A stretch of 64,000 nucleotides of DNA from positions 14,271,444-14,335,443 of the forward strand of contig CM072896.1 in NCBI GenBank assembly GCA_037013685.1, read 5' to 3'. Position numbers and translations under genes: made by a program. Within the stretch, counting starts at the first letter, position 1. The number at the start of each line of letters is the position of its first letter. The stretch comes from Acridotheres tristis (taxonomy: Eukaryota > Chordata > Aves > Passeriformes > Sturnidae). The notes under the pieces are model-generated. The model had not been told where the DNA came from and made no database searches. It saw only the letters and a list, made by a program, of their open reading frames with translations. Of this stretch, positions 1 to 12,958 are shown piece by piece.

Positions 1-3000
1 GAAACTGCATCCTGATAAGATAAATTAACACTGGGAACATTTCTTGAGCTCCAGCTATGGAAACAATTTCTACACATAGGAGATGAATTACCTCACTTAA
101 CTCGGTGAATGCTTTCTTAGCACAGAAAACAAGAACAACTACATATAAAAGAAGGAAAATAGCTGTCAGAGACTGATTAAAAGAAATCTCTGATCTCTCT
201 GAGGAGTTCATAAAGTATGGCGTCACTTGGTTTCTTTCATTTCATTTTTAAACTCTTAAAATAAACAAGCACTGTTGTTTATTTCCATTCCTTCCACCAT
301 CTTTTCTCTCCTTGATGCAAATCTCACCCTTTCCCTTTGAATCCAAGGAAAAGCCCAGCAGCAGAGTTCAGCCTTGAGCTCCTGCGTCCATGAACATCAG
401 CTCCGAGTGCTGCTACACCAAGCTTCTCTTGCTTGGATATAGACAACAAGTGCTGGAGCATCTTATATGGCTTTAGCTAAAGTATTCTAGTATTTGATTT
501 ATTAAAAATCTATGCATAATCTCTAGCTTAGGTTTAACTGCCAGCTTCCAGTCGTGACTCAAGAGCCTGCTTAGATCTGCTACCACTCTGAGTTCTCTTC
601 TAAACAGCAGTCAGTAAACCATGTTCACCCTTGATTTGCTCTTGAAAGAGTTTCTTTAACCTCTCTTGAAGACTCTTCAGCCTGGAGTCACCTCAACAGC
701 AAACTTGTAGATGTTTTCCAGATTCTCAGGATCCTATGAACACACAGACACTATACCAGGAGCAACAACAGCCTCACAGTACCTGCAGAGATGATTTTGC
801 TCAACCTTCCCAAGAGCACACATCTACAACTTCACCCCAGAGGAATAATCTTACTCAATACCTGATTGCTACTTTAGGAGATTTTTTCCCCCCCAGTGTC
901 ATTATTTTCAAGCTAATCTCTCCCATTTATCATGCATGGCCTCCCTTTCTTCCCCAAGTCTGTCTTTTCTTTCAGCATCTCTCATGTATGCTATTTAGAT
1001 GACCACAATTTGCCAAGAAGCAAAAATCCCTATGTCTAATCTGTCAGGTCGTTTTATCCCATCCTTCTGGAACTCTCCTAAGACAGTTTTCCTGGCAGCA
1101 CCTCCTTTGTTTTATTCCTCAGCCCTCCACATTTCAGCTGAGGGTTTCTTTACATACAAAACCCAACTGCACAGCTGAGCAGGACTGGACATGTAAGGAG
1201 GATGAAGCAGGACAACACTGAGTAACTGGCCATAGTATTTTATTCCACAGTATTTTATTCCAGGGATTTGGGGCTTCTTTGGCAACACTTGCATCCATTC
1301 ACGATGTGCAGAAAGAAAAGCCACAAACTCCTTTATTCTTTTGTTTCTCACGAAGATTAAAAAGTTTTTCTTGCTTTTTGCCCTGGGGAATAATAATTCA
1401 TCAGGAGATGATGCACTCCTTTGACACATCCCTTGGTTCCCATGCAGATTGGTATCGGCAGGAACAGCAGGCTTCCCCAGAACATATGTGCAAATATTCA
1501 AGAATAGCAAACACCAAGGATAAACATAGTTGGACCAAACAGCTTTGCTGAAGAGAAAGGAACGTCTGCAAATGGTTCTTTGCAGTATTACCTGAGGCCC
1601 CTGTATTCAATAACCTGGTCTTTCACTCAAAGAAACCTTTCTGATGAAGGGCATGCCCCTCAGCTTCCCCACAGGCTCAAAAAGGGGGTTCTAAATGAGC
1701 ATCTCCGGGACAAAAACAAATTATTATATACTTATTGCATACAGCATATTATTCTCCAAAGAAAGCAGCTTAAACATGTAGCCTTGATGAGAACTGATAT
1801 TTACTAATTATTGCCATTCATCAAATGAGTCCACCGAGCCTTAAGGCTGTGTTAGCGTTAAAATTTGACATTGAACTCCATAGTTTCTAAACTTTCATAA
1901 TTGAACTTGATCTGACTAATACATATTAATGATGTGTCCTTAGGATGATCCACTGGAATCTGTGTCAGTTGAAGAATGCTAGTAATTCTGAAGGGGACAC
2001 TTCCATATTTTCTAAGAGTGAGCAAGAAATTTGAATATTAAGATTCTGGGAAAAAATTCCTACAGCCAGCAATAGAAACTTACCTTTAGTACAAGAATAA
2101 TAACATTTATCTGGAGGAGCAGTGGCTCAGAACAGATGCTGCCAAGATGAATGATTAATGCATGTTAATTGTGGTAAGTTTCCAATTTCAAGTGGTTTTG
2201 AATGTAAAAATAGGAGATTTGATCAAAACGGAAAAAAATTCTCTTTTCAGTCAAGTGCCTTTTAAATCTCTTTTTTTGCCTTCTGAAAAACAAAAGAATT
2301 TGTGTCTAAGTGACATTTTCAGTACAAAAATGGTTCATTAAGCTGCAGTTGATTTCTGACTTTTCAGATGTCAATTTTTCCCCATGGAAAAAAGTCAAGG
2401 AAAGGGAAATGAGAAGGATGCAGTCTGGGAAGAAAGCAGCTTCCAGCCATACTGATAATCAGACACAGCAACCCAGAAAGACTTTTCTCTCTGACAATTT
2501 TGGTTTGAGCAACACCAACAACAGTTGCAAGGAATGAAAGCAACATCTGGTACAGGAAGTTTAAAAGTGGGCTTTGTTAATTTTCAGCTTTCAGAACTAA
2601 AAAAGACTAATGCTGGCCAGAAAAAAAAAATGTTTAGCTGGCATTTTCACTCATCAGGTTAGGGAAAGGAATTTTTCAGTACAGAAATTAAGATCTGAAT
2701 ATCAAACCCCAGCCATTCTCCTCATTCAGATTCACCCAGAGCATGAGCTTGAGTGCCAATGTGTCCTCCCAGCTGTTGTACAGCTGTAACCACTGAGTGC
2801 TGCTGCCTACCTGGAGAAAATGTCTAATCTTACACATGAGAAAATTGCCTCATGTATTCACAGAAGCACTGAAATTTTTATTTCAGCCTCTCCTTTTCTT
2901 TGATTTTATGTCAACAAAAGAACTTTTCTATTAAGTGCTTCACCGGAGAGTCACACAAAATGTCACATAAGAATAATCTAAAATGCATCTTAGAGCTCCT

Positions 3001-6000
3001 TTAATTTGTCAGCCTCTGTTCTAGCTGTTGTTTCTCAACACCCTGCTGAGATGCAACTTGTTTTCTTGAGCAGGGAATTCCTCCATTTCTCCTGGCCAGT
3101 GCTGTTTCTTCCCCTGAGAAAGCAAATGCTTCTTAAAAGAGGGTAAAATAGAACAAGACATTTTTTAGGAAGCTAGCTAGTAACATTTTTTTCCCCCTCT
3201 GCAAACTGAGCACAAGGTCAGAGAAGACATTTCTGTTTTGATTTAGGTATCAGTCCCTTCACTGGGAAGGTGTTTGGAGATTTTTTTTTTAAGAGGTGAT
3301 TGATGCCCAAACCCACTCCTGGAATCTGAAGACAGTGTGGGTTATTATAACCCAAATTTTTATAATCATTATAACCAACTAATCCAAACCCCCAATTTCA
3401 TGGAGAGTGGGGAGAGCATGGGTGTAAATCTCAGGCTGCTAGCTTCCCCCAAAGTAAATAATAAAGAGACTTCAGCAGGTTAACACACATATTACTTCCA
3501 CAGACCAAACCTTGGTGGGGGCAAAGGCTGACTCTGCTGTCAGAGGAACACAGTTATTTAATTCCAAAAACGATGCCCATCACTTCCTTATTAAAGGGAC
3601 TACTTCATTATTAAGGATGTTACACCAATTTCATTTAAGCTTTTCCTATCTGTTCATTTACAAGGTAACAGATGAGAATCAAATTGTCCACAGAGAGAGC
3701 AAAAAAGCCCCAGAAAGAGTCACAGTTGCAAATATCAATCTCCTTGAAAGATATCAGGTGTCATCATCAAGAACATCTCAACAGCCTTGACAGGAATGCA
3801 GGAAGACACTGTCCTCATTCTCAATTCAAAATTTAATCAAGACACAATGTACCATGCAAAGATTATCTACAGCTCAATCTGCCAAGATACCTGGTATGAA
3901 TTGTGGACAATTAAATGAAGAAAACTTGAATTTACTTTGATATCAGTAGCAAGTGTTCCCCGTGTAAGGTACAAAAGCTGAAATTGCCCCAGATTTCAGA
4001 TATTTTGTTTCCATAGAGACTCTTCCTAGCTCTGCACAAACCACAATACTATTTCCTCATCACAGCGTGTGAAGAAAGCTGTTGATCAATATAAAAAAGA
4101 TAGGGCTTTGTTTAATTAGCATAAGTCAGGAGAGCTCCCACTGGTAATTGGGCTGTATGATCCCTAGGCCTAAATTTTATATCTGGGGCAAAATATATAC
4201 ACAGAAAATTCAAACACGGAGCATACAGTAGCAGGAGTTTCCAACACCTGAGTAACTCCTTCAAAACACTGCAGGGAGAAAGTGCTCCAGAAAGATCAGA
4301 GATGGGGTTCAAGACTGGGAAAGTGAGGCAGTATCTGTGTAAAAGGTGAAGAAGCAGCTGCCAGGTCAAAATGAAAGGGGATAGTTTGAAGCAGAAGGAT
4401 GAGGTGAATATAAAGCCTATCTGCAGCATAATCTATGTCCAGCTTATCTAAATTTATCTCCTACTACTCCATATTTCTCCATAAGTATAGGGCTGGATAT
4501 GCTGAAAATAGAGGAGCCTGAAGTCTGGGGTCTAAACCAACTACTAATTCAGAGCAGGGAATGGTTTATTTAGTTGACTGCACCAAGAAATCATCTTCCA
4601 GATGAAAGAAATGGGCACAGTTGAAAAAACTAATCAAGTTGGGAGGTGAACCCTATTCACACTTGTAATAAGGGACATATTTGAGCAAACAGTATTTTCT
4701 GCCATTTTCCTGAGTTGTTTCCTTCCAATAACAGCAACCAAATGGTAAAGGGAACTCAGAGTGTGTTACAGCAGCATTCCTTATGGAGCAGCAGCAGCTC
4801 TGGGAAGATAATGTCATCAATCAGACAGAGGAAACAAATATGCTTTGTCCAAAGTGTCAGCACTGGACCTTGCTTGATTTTTCAAATGAATTTTTTCAAA
4901 TTAAATCTTCAAAGAATTCAAGCAGGATATTTATTGCAAGCATTACTCAAAGTCTTTTGTTTCTGGAAAACAGATTTAATTAAAAGAGTGAGCATCAATA
5001 AACAGATCAAGTAAATATTTTTTATTAGAATGACAGAGCCAGAAACCAAAGAAAAATAAATCTAAAAGACTCAGAGAAAGCCCTTCAAATTCCATTTTAA
5101 TAATCAACTCTTACTTTCTGAGCATTCTTGCTTTTATTCAGAAAGAGATGATCATCATTTGGACCTGTCTCCTACAGAAGCACGCCATGAAGAACTTGAC
5201 ACACATGACACACCTGGGCACAATTTTCTCAGTCTGAGGAGGTCAGGGCCAATTCCCTGACCCAGGCCATACCCAGAGGGGGATGTCTGAGGGGCTACAC
5301 CAATCTGGTTGTATGCTGGTTATCTCTGGCTGTTTTTAGGACTGCATGCCTGGTACATCAGTAGTTTCACTTAAATATCTCTCCTGTGTCTTAGCTAATA
5401 TTTTGGTTAAAATTCACCACTTTACCAGCCCTAAATGGTGTCAGGGGAAAGAAGAAAGGAAAAGATGAGTAAGGAGAAGAGCCAATAACTCCTCTTTACA
5501 CACCACAGCTGAGCTAGTGCTAGAGGTGCATTAAATGTGGAAGATTAAACTGAAAAAAAATTCCCTTTAGTGGAATGTGCATGAATAATTTGTGATATCC
5601 TTAATGTCTTAGGGCCCTGAGTTAGGCTAGACTTTTAAAGCTCTCCAAGCAAGAGGAATCAATACTCAATTTCACAAAGATTCCAGTCTCCCCAGGCTCT
5701 GCTCTCCCAAAGCCCCAGGGCACTGCACCTGGTCCAAGCACATCAATATTCCCAAGTGCACTGATGTGTGCATTTCAGGGCAGGGGCACAACAGTCCCCA
5801 GGCAGGTTGGTCCTCAGGGGTGGCACAGCAGCACCAGCCTGGACCCCTCATTCACCCACCTTTGCACCCTGGGCATGCCAGGTTAGTGGGGCTGTCACTG
5901 TCACATTTAGAGGGGCCACAGCCCACTCACACCAGGGGCTCTGCTGTTGCCATCTTGCCATCACAGAGGATTCACAAGGGCAGATGAAGGCAGATTCTTA

Positions 6001-6111
6001 TTTTCATGAACTTCCCTCAGGCAAGAGATCCTCAGTGCAGAGCAGCCAGACATTCAGTGGAGTCTTTCTGACCTTTTGGTTCTGGGACTATTCAGAATAG
6101 GCAGTTCTCAC
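1..6111. other. Non-coding stretch, no gene recognised
   Basis: Unannotated AT-rich vertebrate DNA. Both strands carry only short frames (about 60 to 130 residues) of low-complexity or unrecognised sequence, with no splice-flanked coding block that I can defend. The only internal structure noted is a 15-bp tandem duplication at 1234-1263 and a near-perfect inverted repeat (GGGTTAT/ATAACCC) near 3340. It is probably intergenic or intronic. Confidence 0.6.
1234..1263. repeat. Tandem duplication, 2 x 15 bp
   Basis: Two adjacent, essentially identical 15-bp units (AGTATTTTATTCCAC and AGTATTTTATTCCAG). It is a simple local duplication, most likely from replication slippage, with no sign of a mobile element. 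Confidence 0.85.
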
Positions 6112-6171
6112 AGATATATATATCTATATCTATATATCTATATCTATCTATATATATATATATATATATAC
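6112..6171. repeat. (TA)n / (TATC)n compound microsatellite
   Basis: About 60 bp made almost only of TA and TATC steps: an interrupted TATATC portion followed by a pure (TA) run of roughly ten units. It is likely polymorphic in length. It is unrelated to any gene seen here. Confidence 0.95.
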
Positions 6172-7354
6172 TTACATGCACACAGAGCCTCCCTAAGAGG
6201 AAAGATGGCCAAGTCTAGAAAATATTTAACTGCTTTTCACCCTGGACATAATAAAGAAGTTGAAGTGATATTGATTTATGTATGCTCAGAGCACACAAAT
6301 TAGGACCTGAACAGATTACAAAGATATCATCTCAAAAATGCACTTTCCTTTGGATGAGTCTTTTTTTTAAGTATGTAAATAAAAACATAATTCCTAATAA
6401 AAGTTTTATTAGTCAAATTAAAGGTTTTTAATCACTGCTCTTGTCTGGATACCAAGGAGAAGAGAATATAGTAAACACAGCCTGGCCACAAGAAGCACAT
6501 GGAAAGGATAATGGGTGGCAGGGAGATGCAAAGAAATTACCACAGCTAAAATGGCTCTGAAATAAAAATATTCTAGTGTCACAGCCATCCCATAAAAAAC
6601 AGTGTCAGAAAAAGATGCAGCTCTTATAACAAGAACTTTTAATAGCTCCTGAGTTTGCAGATGTAGCCTTATAGATGAAGAAGAGTATATTTAAGAAACT
6701 ATGATGAAAAACACATTAATTTACTAATGGTGAGAGATCTATTAGGCTGACTTCAAAAGTCTTCCAATTTTTAGAAAAGACTTTGAAGCAGAGTATGTTG
6801 TGAGTGAGTGGAGACCAGACTGAAACACAACCAATATTAACTACAGGGGGGTTAATGTGACTGACCCAACGTCTTCACTGCCAGGAGAGGCAAAAGAGAC
6901 CTGGGCCCCAAAAAGCTTTACCAAAGCAGGTGGAATTTGCAATAATTCCTTCCCAGCCCACCTTCACAATCACCTCCTAACCACGAGAACAGGAGTACAT
7001 AGATGATGTCTTCAAATGACACCAACTTTGTTGGCTTTAACAAGACAGGTTTTAGCAGAGGACTGGAGCACCATGTGGGTAGGGATGACACTGACTACTG
7101 AATTAACAGAAGTGGTATTTACATTTAAAACAAAAATAGATTCATTTTGGAATAAAAACTGAATTTTCATTATAAGCTACATGCTTGCAGTTGGAAATGT
7201 CTGAGAAGGAAAAGATGTGGATCCCATGACAACTGAATTACCATAATGAAGCCACAAAAAAAGGTCACTGTGCTCCCAGAGTGCTTCAGAGGAGAGCCAG
7301 CCCCTGCAAGCGCAGCAGTGCTAGGTACAAATCACCTGCAAGGTATTTATCCAA
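6172..7354. other. Non-coding stretch, nothing recognised
   Basis: AT-rich unique sequence between the microsatellite and the CR1 remnant. I see no exon-like block, RNA gene or repeat family. Confidence 0.55.
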
Positions 7355-7700
7355 AAAAGATGTATGTGGTTCAAGCACAATTTAGGAAAGATGAATTCAT
7401 TCTAGAAGTGGGCAGGAAGAAGACTCTTAAAATGATTTCAATAATGGAAAGACTGCTTTAAGAGAGCTAAACAGACCAGGTTGATTTAGCTTGTCAAAAT
7501 GAAGGCTAAAAAGGGATGCAAACCCTTTGCTTCGGGATTAAACAATAAAAATGGAAGAACTACTGGAGCTGAAAGATAATTCTGTATGAAACCATCACTG
7601 AATGCACGTGGGCTGGCAGTCAGAATCCAGGTTTCAGCTCTTGGAGGAGCCGAGCTCAGGAGTAACGAGGTCCTAACGGGACAATCGAGGAAGGAAATTT
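7355..7700 (+). mobile_element. Old CR1-type LINE remnant, 3' portion
   Basis: Degraded non-LTR retrotransposon of the CR1/L3 group, sense strand. The order of recognisable segments follows the CR1 3' region as I remember it: a 'gtggttcaagcacaattt' segment, then 'gaaagatgaattc', then a 'ggaaagactgc..tttaagagagct' segment, then 'ttagcttgtcaaaatgaagg', then a 'gagctgaaagataa' segment and 'gggctggcagt'. Numerous substitutions and small indels make it old and inactive. A 71-residue open frame at 7246-7461 that overlaps it is a by-product of the element rather than a gene. The exact subfamily and both ends are uncertain; alignment to a CR1 library would settle this. Confidence 0.72.
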
Positions 7701-8247
7701 AACTTGCCTGGTGACAGCAGCCTGCTCACTTGGCAAACAAGCTCAGACCACTTGTCTGTGTTGGCACAGAAACCTGCTCACAGGCCTCCACGCCCAAAAT
7801 CTCTTTGAAAGAAAATATTTGGAAAGTGCTAAACTTTAAGAGGACTACAAGGTGATCACAGAATTCTCCAGACAGCAATCTGCATCTCAGTCCCACAGCC
7901 AGTATGGGCAGTCTTAGAAGTAATTTCCTTTTTTTTTTTTTTTCAGCTTGCCTGAACATCCCATAAAAAGAGGAATTACTACAGTGAAAGGGAGAAATTG
8001 ATTATGCACATAGTATTTTCAAATGCAGGAGAAAAACAAGCTAGAAAAAATAGAGCAGAATAAATTGTTTTTGCAATCTCAGCAAGTTAGATTAAAGAAA
8101 GCAAAGCCCAGGAGATAAGCAAGGTGGTTTTGTTTTGGTTTCTTTTCCCCCAAATTTCCACTGGTCTTTTTATACCAAAAGACACACATAATTTTTATTT
8201 TTCTGCACAAACATGAATATCCAGGGAAAACACAGTTAAATCACCCG

Positions 8248-8292
8248 AAAAAAAAAAAAAAAAGAAAAGAAAAAGAAAAAAAGAAAAAAAAA
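8248..8292. repeat. Poly(A) with G interruptions (A-rich simple repeat)
   Basis: About 45 bp of almost pure A with regularly spaced single G residues (AAAAG-type steps). It is a purine-only strand. It could be the decayed tail of a plus-strand retroposed sequence, but the bases just upstream match nothing I recognise. Confidence 0.9.
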
Positions 8293-11200
8293 CTGGAAAG
8301 AGTATTTAGATGAAAACCCAATCAATAAAACCACTCAGAAGAAATACTTATCTGCATCCTGTTTGAGATTGACAGGGGAGGTATTAATATTGTATGTGCT
8401 TGTCTAGTGGATAAGATAATCGAGCACCATCAAAATGCAAAGCGGTTCCTGCAACTCCTCCAGCAGTTAAAAAAAAAAAAAATCTCCTTTTCCATCTGAA
8501 TTCCCTTTCTCCTGCAATGCCATCTAGAGGAAAGCAGGCAGAGGGAAGGGAGGGTAGAGGCAAAGGGCTCAGGAGGCAGAGGGTGCCGGGTGAAGGCAAG
8601 GCTTCCCCCAGCCCCAATTTCTGGGGCCATTAGAGGCAGCACAAGCCCTGGCTCCTGCACCACAAATCGCACCCGAGCAGAGGGGACTCGGCACTGGGCT
8701 TTCCCTGGACACCTTTCTAAGGAAGGCACTCTGCTGAAGAAATCCTCATACATTTCATCCCTTCTCCCACTGTTGGCATCCGTTTACATCCCAAATCTGA
8801 CTGGAAGAATAAAGGAAAAACAAATAAAAACCACAAAACCTGACAAAATCAGGAACTAAACTTTACCGTGAGTCACAGACACCTCCAGGCAAACCAGCAG
8901 AATTTGGTCAGGGAAAGTTCAGAGCCCACTTTGCCTCATCCACAGAGTCTCCTTGCCAGGACCTTGAGTACTCCCTTCAACTCTGCAATTCTACTCCTTA
9001 ATAATTTCCCCTTAGAGCAGTAGTGTTTGTGAAAGGCTGTCTGTGAGACACTGAGAATTCCAGCAGGCACTCCTGCATGCCCAGGGTCACATTTTTCACC
9101 ACCAGCTTCAGCCTTGTTTGGTACAGCAGCAGCAACCACAGCCCCTGGCTCTCAGCTCCACAAGGACTAACACAACAGCAAGTGTTAAAACTTCACAAAT
9201 AGCTTTGCCACATGCAATACAGAGGACAGCTGGGAATGCATCACTTTTTTACCCTACACAGAATTTAAACCACTCCTTTCAGATCACAGCTCTCAAATAC
9301 TGCTAATGTAGATGTTTCTATCTGAGGGCTCAGGCTTTCTCCTCAGAGTTCCCCTGGCCTTTAAAAATTAATCACAGTCAAGCTGTAGGAAGAAAAAAGA
9401 AAGAAAAAGCAAAACCTTCAAAGCTTTTAGGGAATAGAATAGTTCAGAATACTTTGTTTTGACAATCACTGGCTCTAATTTTTTTCCTGACACTTTAGAG
9501 GGTACTTTTAAGCCAGAAAATTGATGAAACTAATGGTAAATAAGACATTGTTAAGAAATCTTGACAATTTTCTTAATAGACATGAGCAAAAGAAAAAAAG
9601 TTATTTAGGTCTGGACAATGCCCGATTTTTTTCAGTGGTATAACAGCTTTAAAAGACCTTTTAAGTAGCACACAGTTTAAGTGAATTTGCTTTTATAGCA
9701 AAACGTTAAAGAAAAGACAACTTCCTCTGGTCAAGGGAAGGGAAGAGAGTGAGAGCTCTGAACGTGCTTCTCAAGCATAGATTCTTGTGACTGATAAATC
9801 TTAATTCTGTATGAAATCTATTGCTCAAAACTGGGCTTGCAGACAGCTTAAAAGCAGGGAAGTTTTACCTTGTATTCAAGGACAAGCATTATCCAGACAT
9901 CAAGAACTAAGGGAATGAACAGCCCTGGTACAGCACATCCAGAGAGCAGAAGACTTCTGGGGCCTGGGGATGGCTATTTAAAAAATAATTCATGCTTTCT
10001 GCCAGTTAAAATCCTTTACAAATGTTTTGGTGGAATGCATCAGTCACCTTAAGGAAAGCTGCCTCCTGAGCTCAACTCCATGGCCACATCTAGTCAAGAC
10101 TTCATCACAGAGGTACTGGAGGGTATGTGCTATTAAAACTGAGAACTGGGTATAGAAATATCTTTTATAAACAAGACCTCAGCCTGTTGGGAAGTCTTGG
10201 TTTCTGCCAAAGCTGTGACAATCCAGTGCCCAAGCTCTATGTAGGAAAGACTGGTTTGTATTTGAAAAGGTGAAAATGGTAACTGAGTCATCCCTAGTTT
10301 TAAAGAACAGTGATCAGAATCTTTTAGTAACAGTCACCAAAAGAACAGTTCCTTGTTTCTCTTCTTCCATGTGAAACTTCAAACAGTTCAATTTGTCAGT
10401 GCTGAAGAGTTCTGTACCTGCTGATTTTGAGCATTAACAAATGCTATTTCCAAATTTTCTTACAACAGTCTCCAGAAATGTTTCCCTCTCTTAACATGGA
10501 ATTTCAACAGCTCCTAAAGAAATAACCATCAAGAACTTGAAAAATATATGAAAAGAGAAAGACTAGTTAACACCCTCTATTTTCTAAACTCAGAGTAGTT
10601 GCTGGGTCACTTTCAGGTCTCCTCTGAACACAAAAGAGGAACCCTTTGATACCTCTTCTTGGGCATTAAGGCTTTACTGACCAAGCTGCAATCAGAGGAT
10701 GAACACATGCAAACTCCATCACCTTCCAGACAAACAAACCCCACCATGGGCTGGATGCAGCAGCAGGGATGATGGTGCAGTGGCTGTGTGCTGACACTGT
10801 CACCAGACCGTGCCTAAGAGCACAAAATTCCCTCTTCATGCAGAGCTAATTGTATACATTTTTCTTTCCTCATACAGGCACCTCTAGTTCCTCTCATCTC
10901 TCTACCTTAGTGTATTGGTGGTAAAAAAAACCCAAGGAATTCAAATAGACTCCTAGGCATCAGCAGCTTTGGTAACCCCTTACCAGTTTGTAGGATGGTT
11001 GTGCCCTGTGCTCTCAGCTTGACAATATGTACATCCCTTACCTCCCCATCAAGAAAACCCAAAGTCCTTTCACCCTCTGCCTCAAAGCCAGTTTGAACCA
11101 GTGGCATAAAAAGGGGCACCAGAACATCTCTAAGTGCAGTATAAAGACAAAGAAATCATCTTTCATGAAGCAGCTCCTTTTCTGCACAAACCACACTGAG

Positions 11201-12225
11201 TTCTCCCACCAAATCCTCTCCTCCAGGGTAGAAATCATCTCCTCAGCTGCTACCCCAGGGATAGCAGAGGGTAAGTTCTATAATTACATTACAAAACTCA
11301 CAAATCGTTTTTTAAAGAAACCAAAACAACAGAAAACATATAATTAATTTAAAAAGAGAAATAAATGATGCCTTATTCCTAAATAGCCCAAGTTCATCAG
11401 ATGGAACAGCATATTTGTTGTCTGCCACATACATGAGTGGCTCTGACCAGCAGCTGCACACAGGCAGGAGATTTTAAATCTGCTGGGACCTGATCATGTA
11501 GCAGCAGTTCACTCAGGTATGCACCACAAACTAGTGCTGACAGCACTGTGGAGCCCTGAATATTTAGTACCACCAGTACAATATAGTGCACCACTCTCAG
11601 AGTGAGCTGAGGTCCTCTTCTAATTTGTTCTGTCTCTGTGTACAGAACAAAGCTACTGCTTAAAGTGGATAAAATTGGCTCTGATTTTTCTCCTTTGTTG
11701 AGTGGTTCTCTATCAGAGAATTTCAAATTTTAGACTATACATGACATGGTTTTAAAATCTGTTCTCAAAACTTGTCTTTATCCATCTGCTAAACCAGGGA
11801 AAGGTGGGCTCAGTGACTTCTGGGGCCTTGAGATGGATTCCAAAGAAACATGTTTTCCAGGAAGAGAAAGCAGAAGCTCAGCTGCAAGGACTGGGAACAG
11901 GTTTGCTGCTGGTTCTCTGCCAGCTAGGCAGTGGCCCCAGGGACAAGAAGCATGTCCATGCCAGCAGGCACCATCTCCTCCTGAGCAGAAAAAAGATTAG
12001 AGAGATGCCTTGGCTCTGGGGACACTGCACTTTTTGATGCTAATCCTTTATCTACTAGCAAAGGAGGAGGTTGCATTCCTTCACTGGAAGGAAGAGGGAC
12101 AGCAAAGAAACGTGAGATAAATCATATCCAACATTACTCTTAATGCATTCCTCTACAGAGAGGGCTACACCAAAATATGTCCACGTACCAACCTTGATTG
12201 AGAGGTTATTTGTGCCCAGTATGCT

Positions 12226-12247
12226 AAAAAAAAAAAAAAGAAAAAAA
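12226..12247. repeat. Poly(A) tract
   Basis: A-run of 14 followed by G and seven more A. Simple sequence with no element recognised on either side. Confidence 0.9.
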
Positions 12248-12941
12248 GTCAAGAACAAATCATCCTGTTAGGCTGCCGACATCAGAGCATGCCTCGGATT
12301 TTGACTGAGCCAGGACAGAAGCAAGAAGGCAGTGTAAGTAATTCAGAACACAACTTCCTTTTGGAAAGTTACTTGAAAAAAATTAAAGGTCACAGTATTG
12401 TCCTAAGGAAAAGATTTCTTGGAGCTTGTGCTCTGTTTTCATTCCATGAGCCTTTAGGCATGAGATTTCTCTGGTGGCTCAGGCTTTGCTCAGTACAGCT
12501 CCAAACTTTCTAAAAAACTTCCAAAGTAAGTTGGGAGAAAAGAATTAGCTTTGAAATACTTTGTCACCCAGCTTTTAATAACTGATGGAAAAAAATAGTT
12601 GCTTTGAGGTGCTTTGTAGGGCATAATTCTCTCGGCAAATCCTTGTCTAGGCAATCCTTGATGGCAAAAAATATTGAGTGAGACTTCAAAAAGTGACTAT
12701 AAGAGAGGACAGGGTATCACAAGTCACGGGTTTAGAGATTTCTTGCCTGGCATTAGCACTCTATTGTAAGGTCCTCTGGGGAAATCTCAGCATGTTTTGC
12801 AAGACTTCCATTTCATCTTGAAAATGCTTTCCAAACCCCACAGCACACTAGGTTAGAAAGGGAGACACTTGCATTTTAGCACTGGAGGAAATGGAGCCAA
12901 GTGAGAAGAGTCACTTATTTAAGAGCTACCCGCCCCCCTCC

Positions 12942-12958
12942 AAAAAAAAAAAAAAAAA
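12942..12958. repeat. Poly(A) tract (A17) after a C-rich stretch
   Basis: Seventeen A residues directly preceded by a short pyrimidine stretch (CCGCCCCCCTCC). The abrupt pyrimidine to A17 switch is simple sequence of no known function. Confidence 0.9.

Noticed and set aside
4515..4570. Possible MIR fragment around 'ctgaagtctggggtctaaac'
   Set aside because: Resemblance limited to a few bases, without the AAACTGAGG or B-box-type core.
4826..4983. Plus-strand frame with a Cys-Pro-Lys-Cys motif suggesting a zinc ribbon
   Set aside because: Only one CxxC pair, a very short frame, no partner cysteines and no splice context.
7246..7461. Basic 71-residue frame considered as a small protein
   Set aside because: Its 3' part coincides with a CR1 LINE remnant.
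9431..9450. GGAATAGAATAGTTCAG as a CR1 3' end
   Set aside because: No further CR1 segments follow; too short to call.
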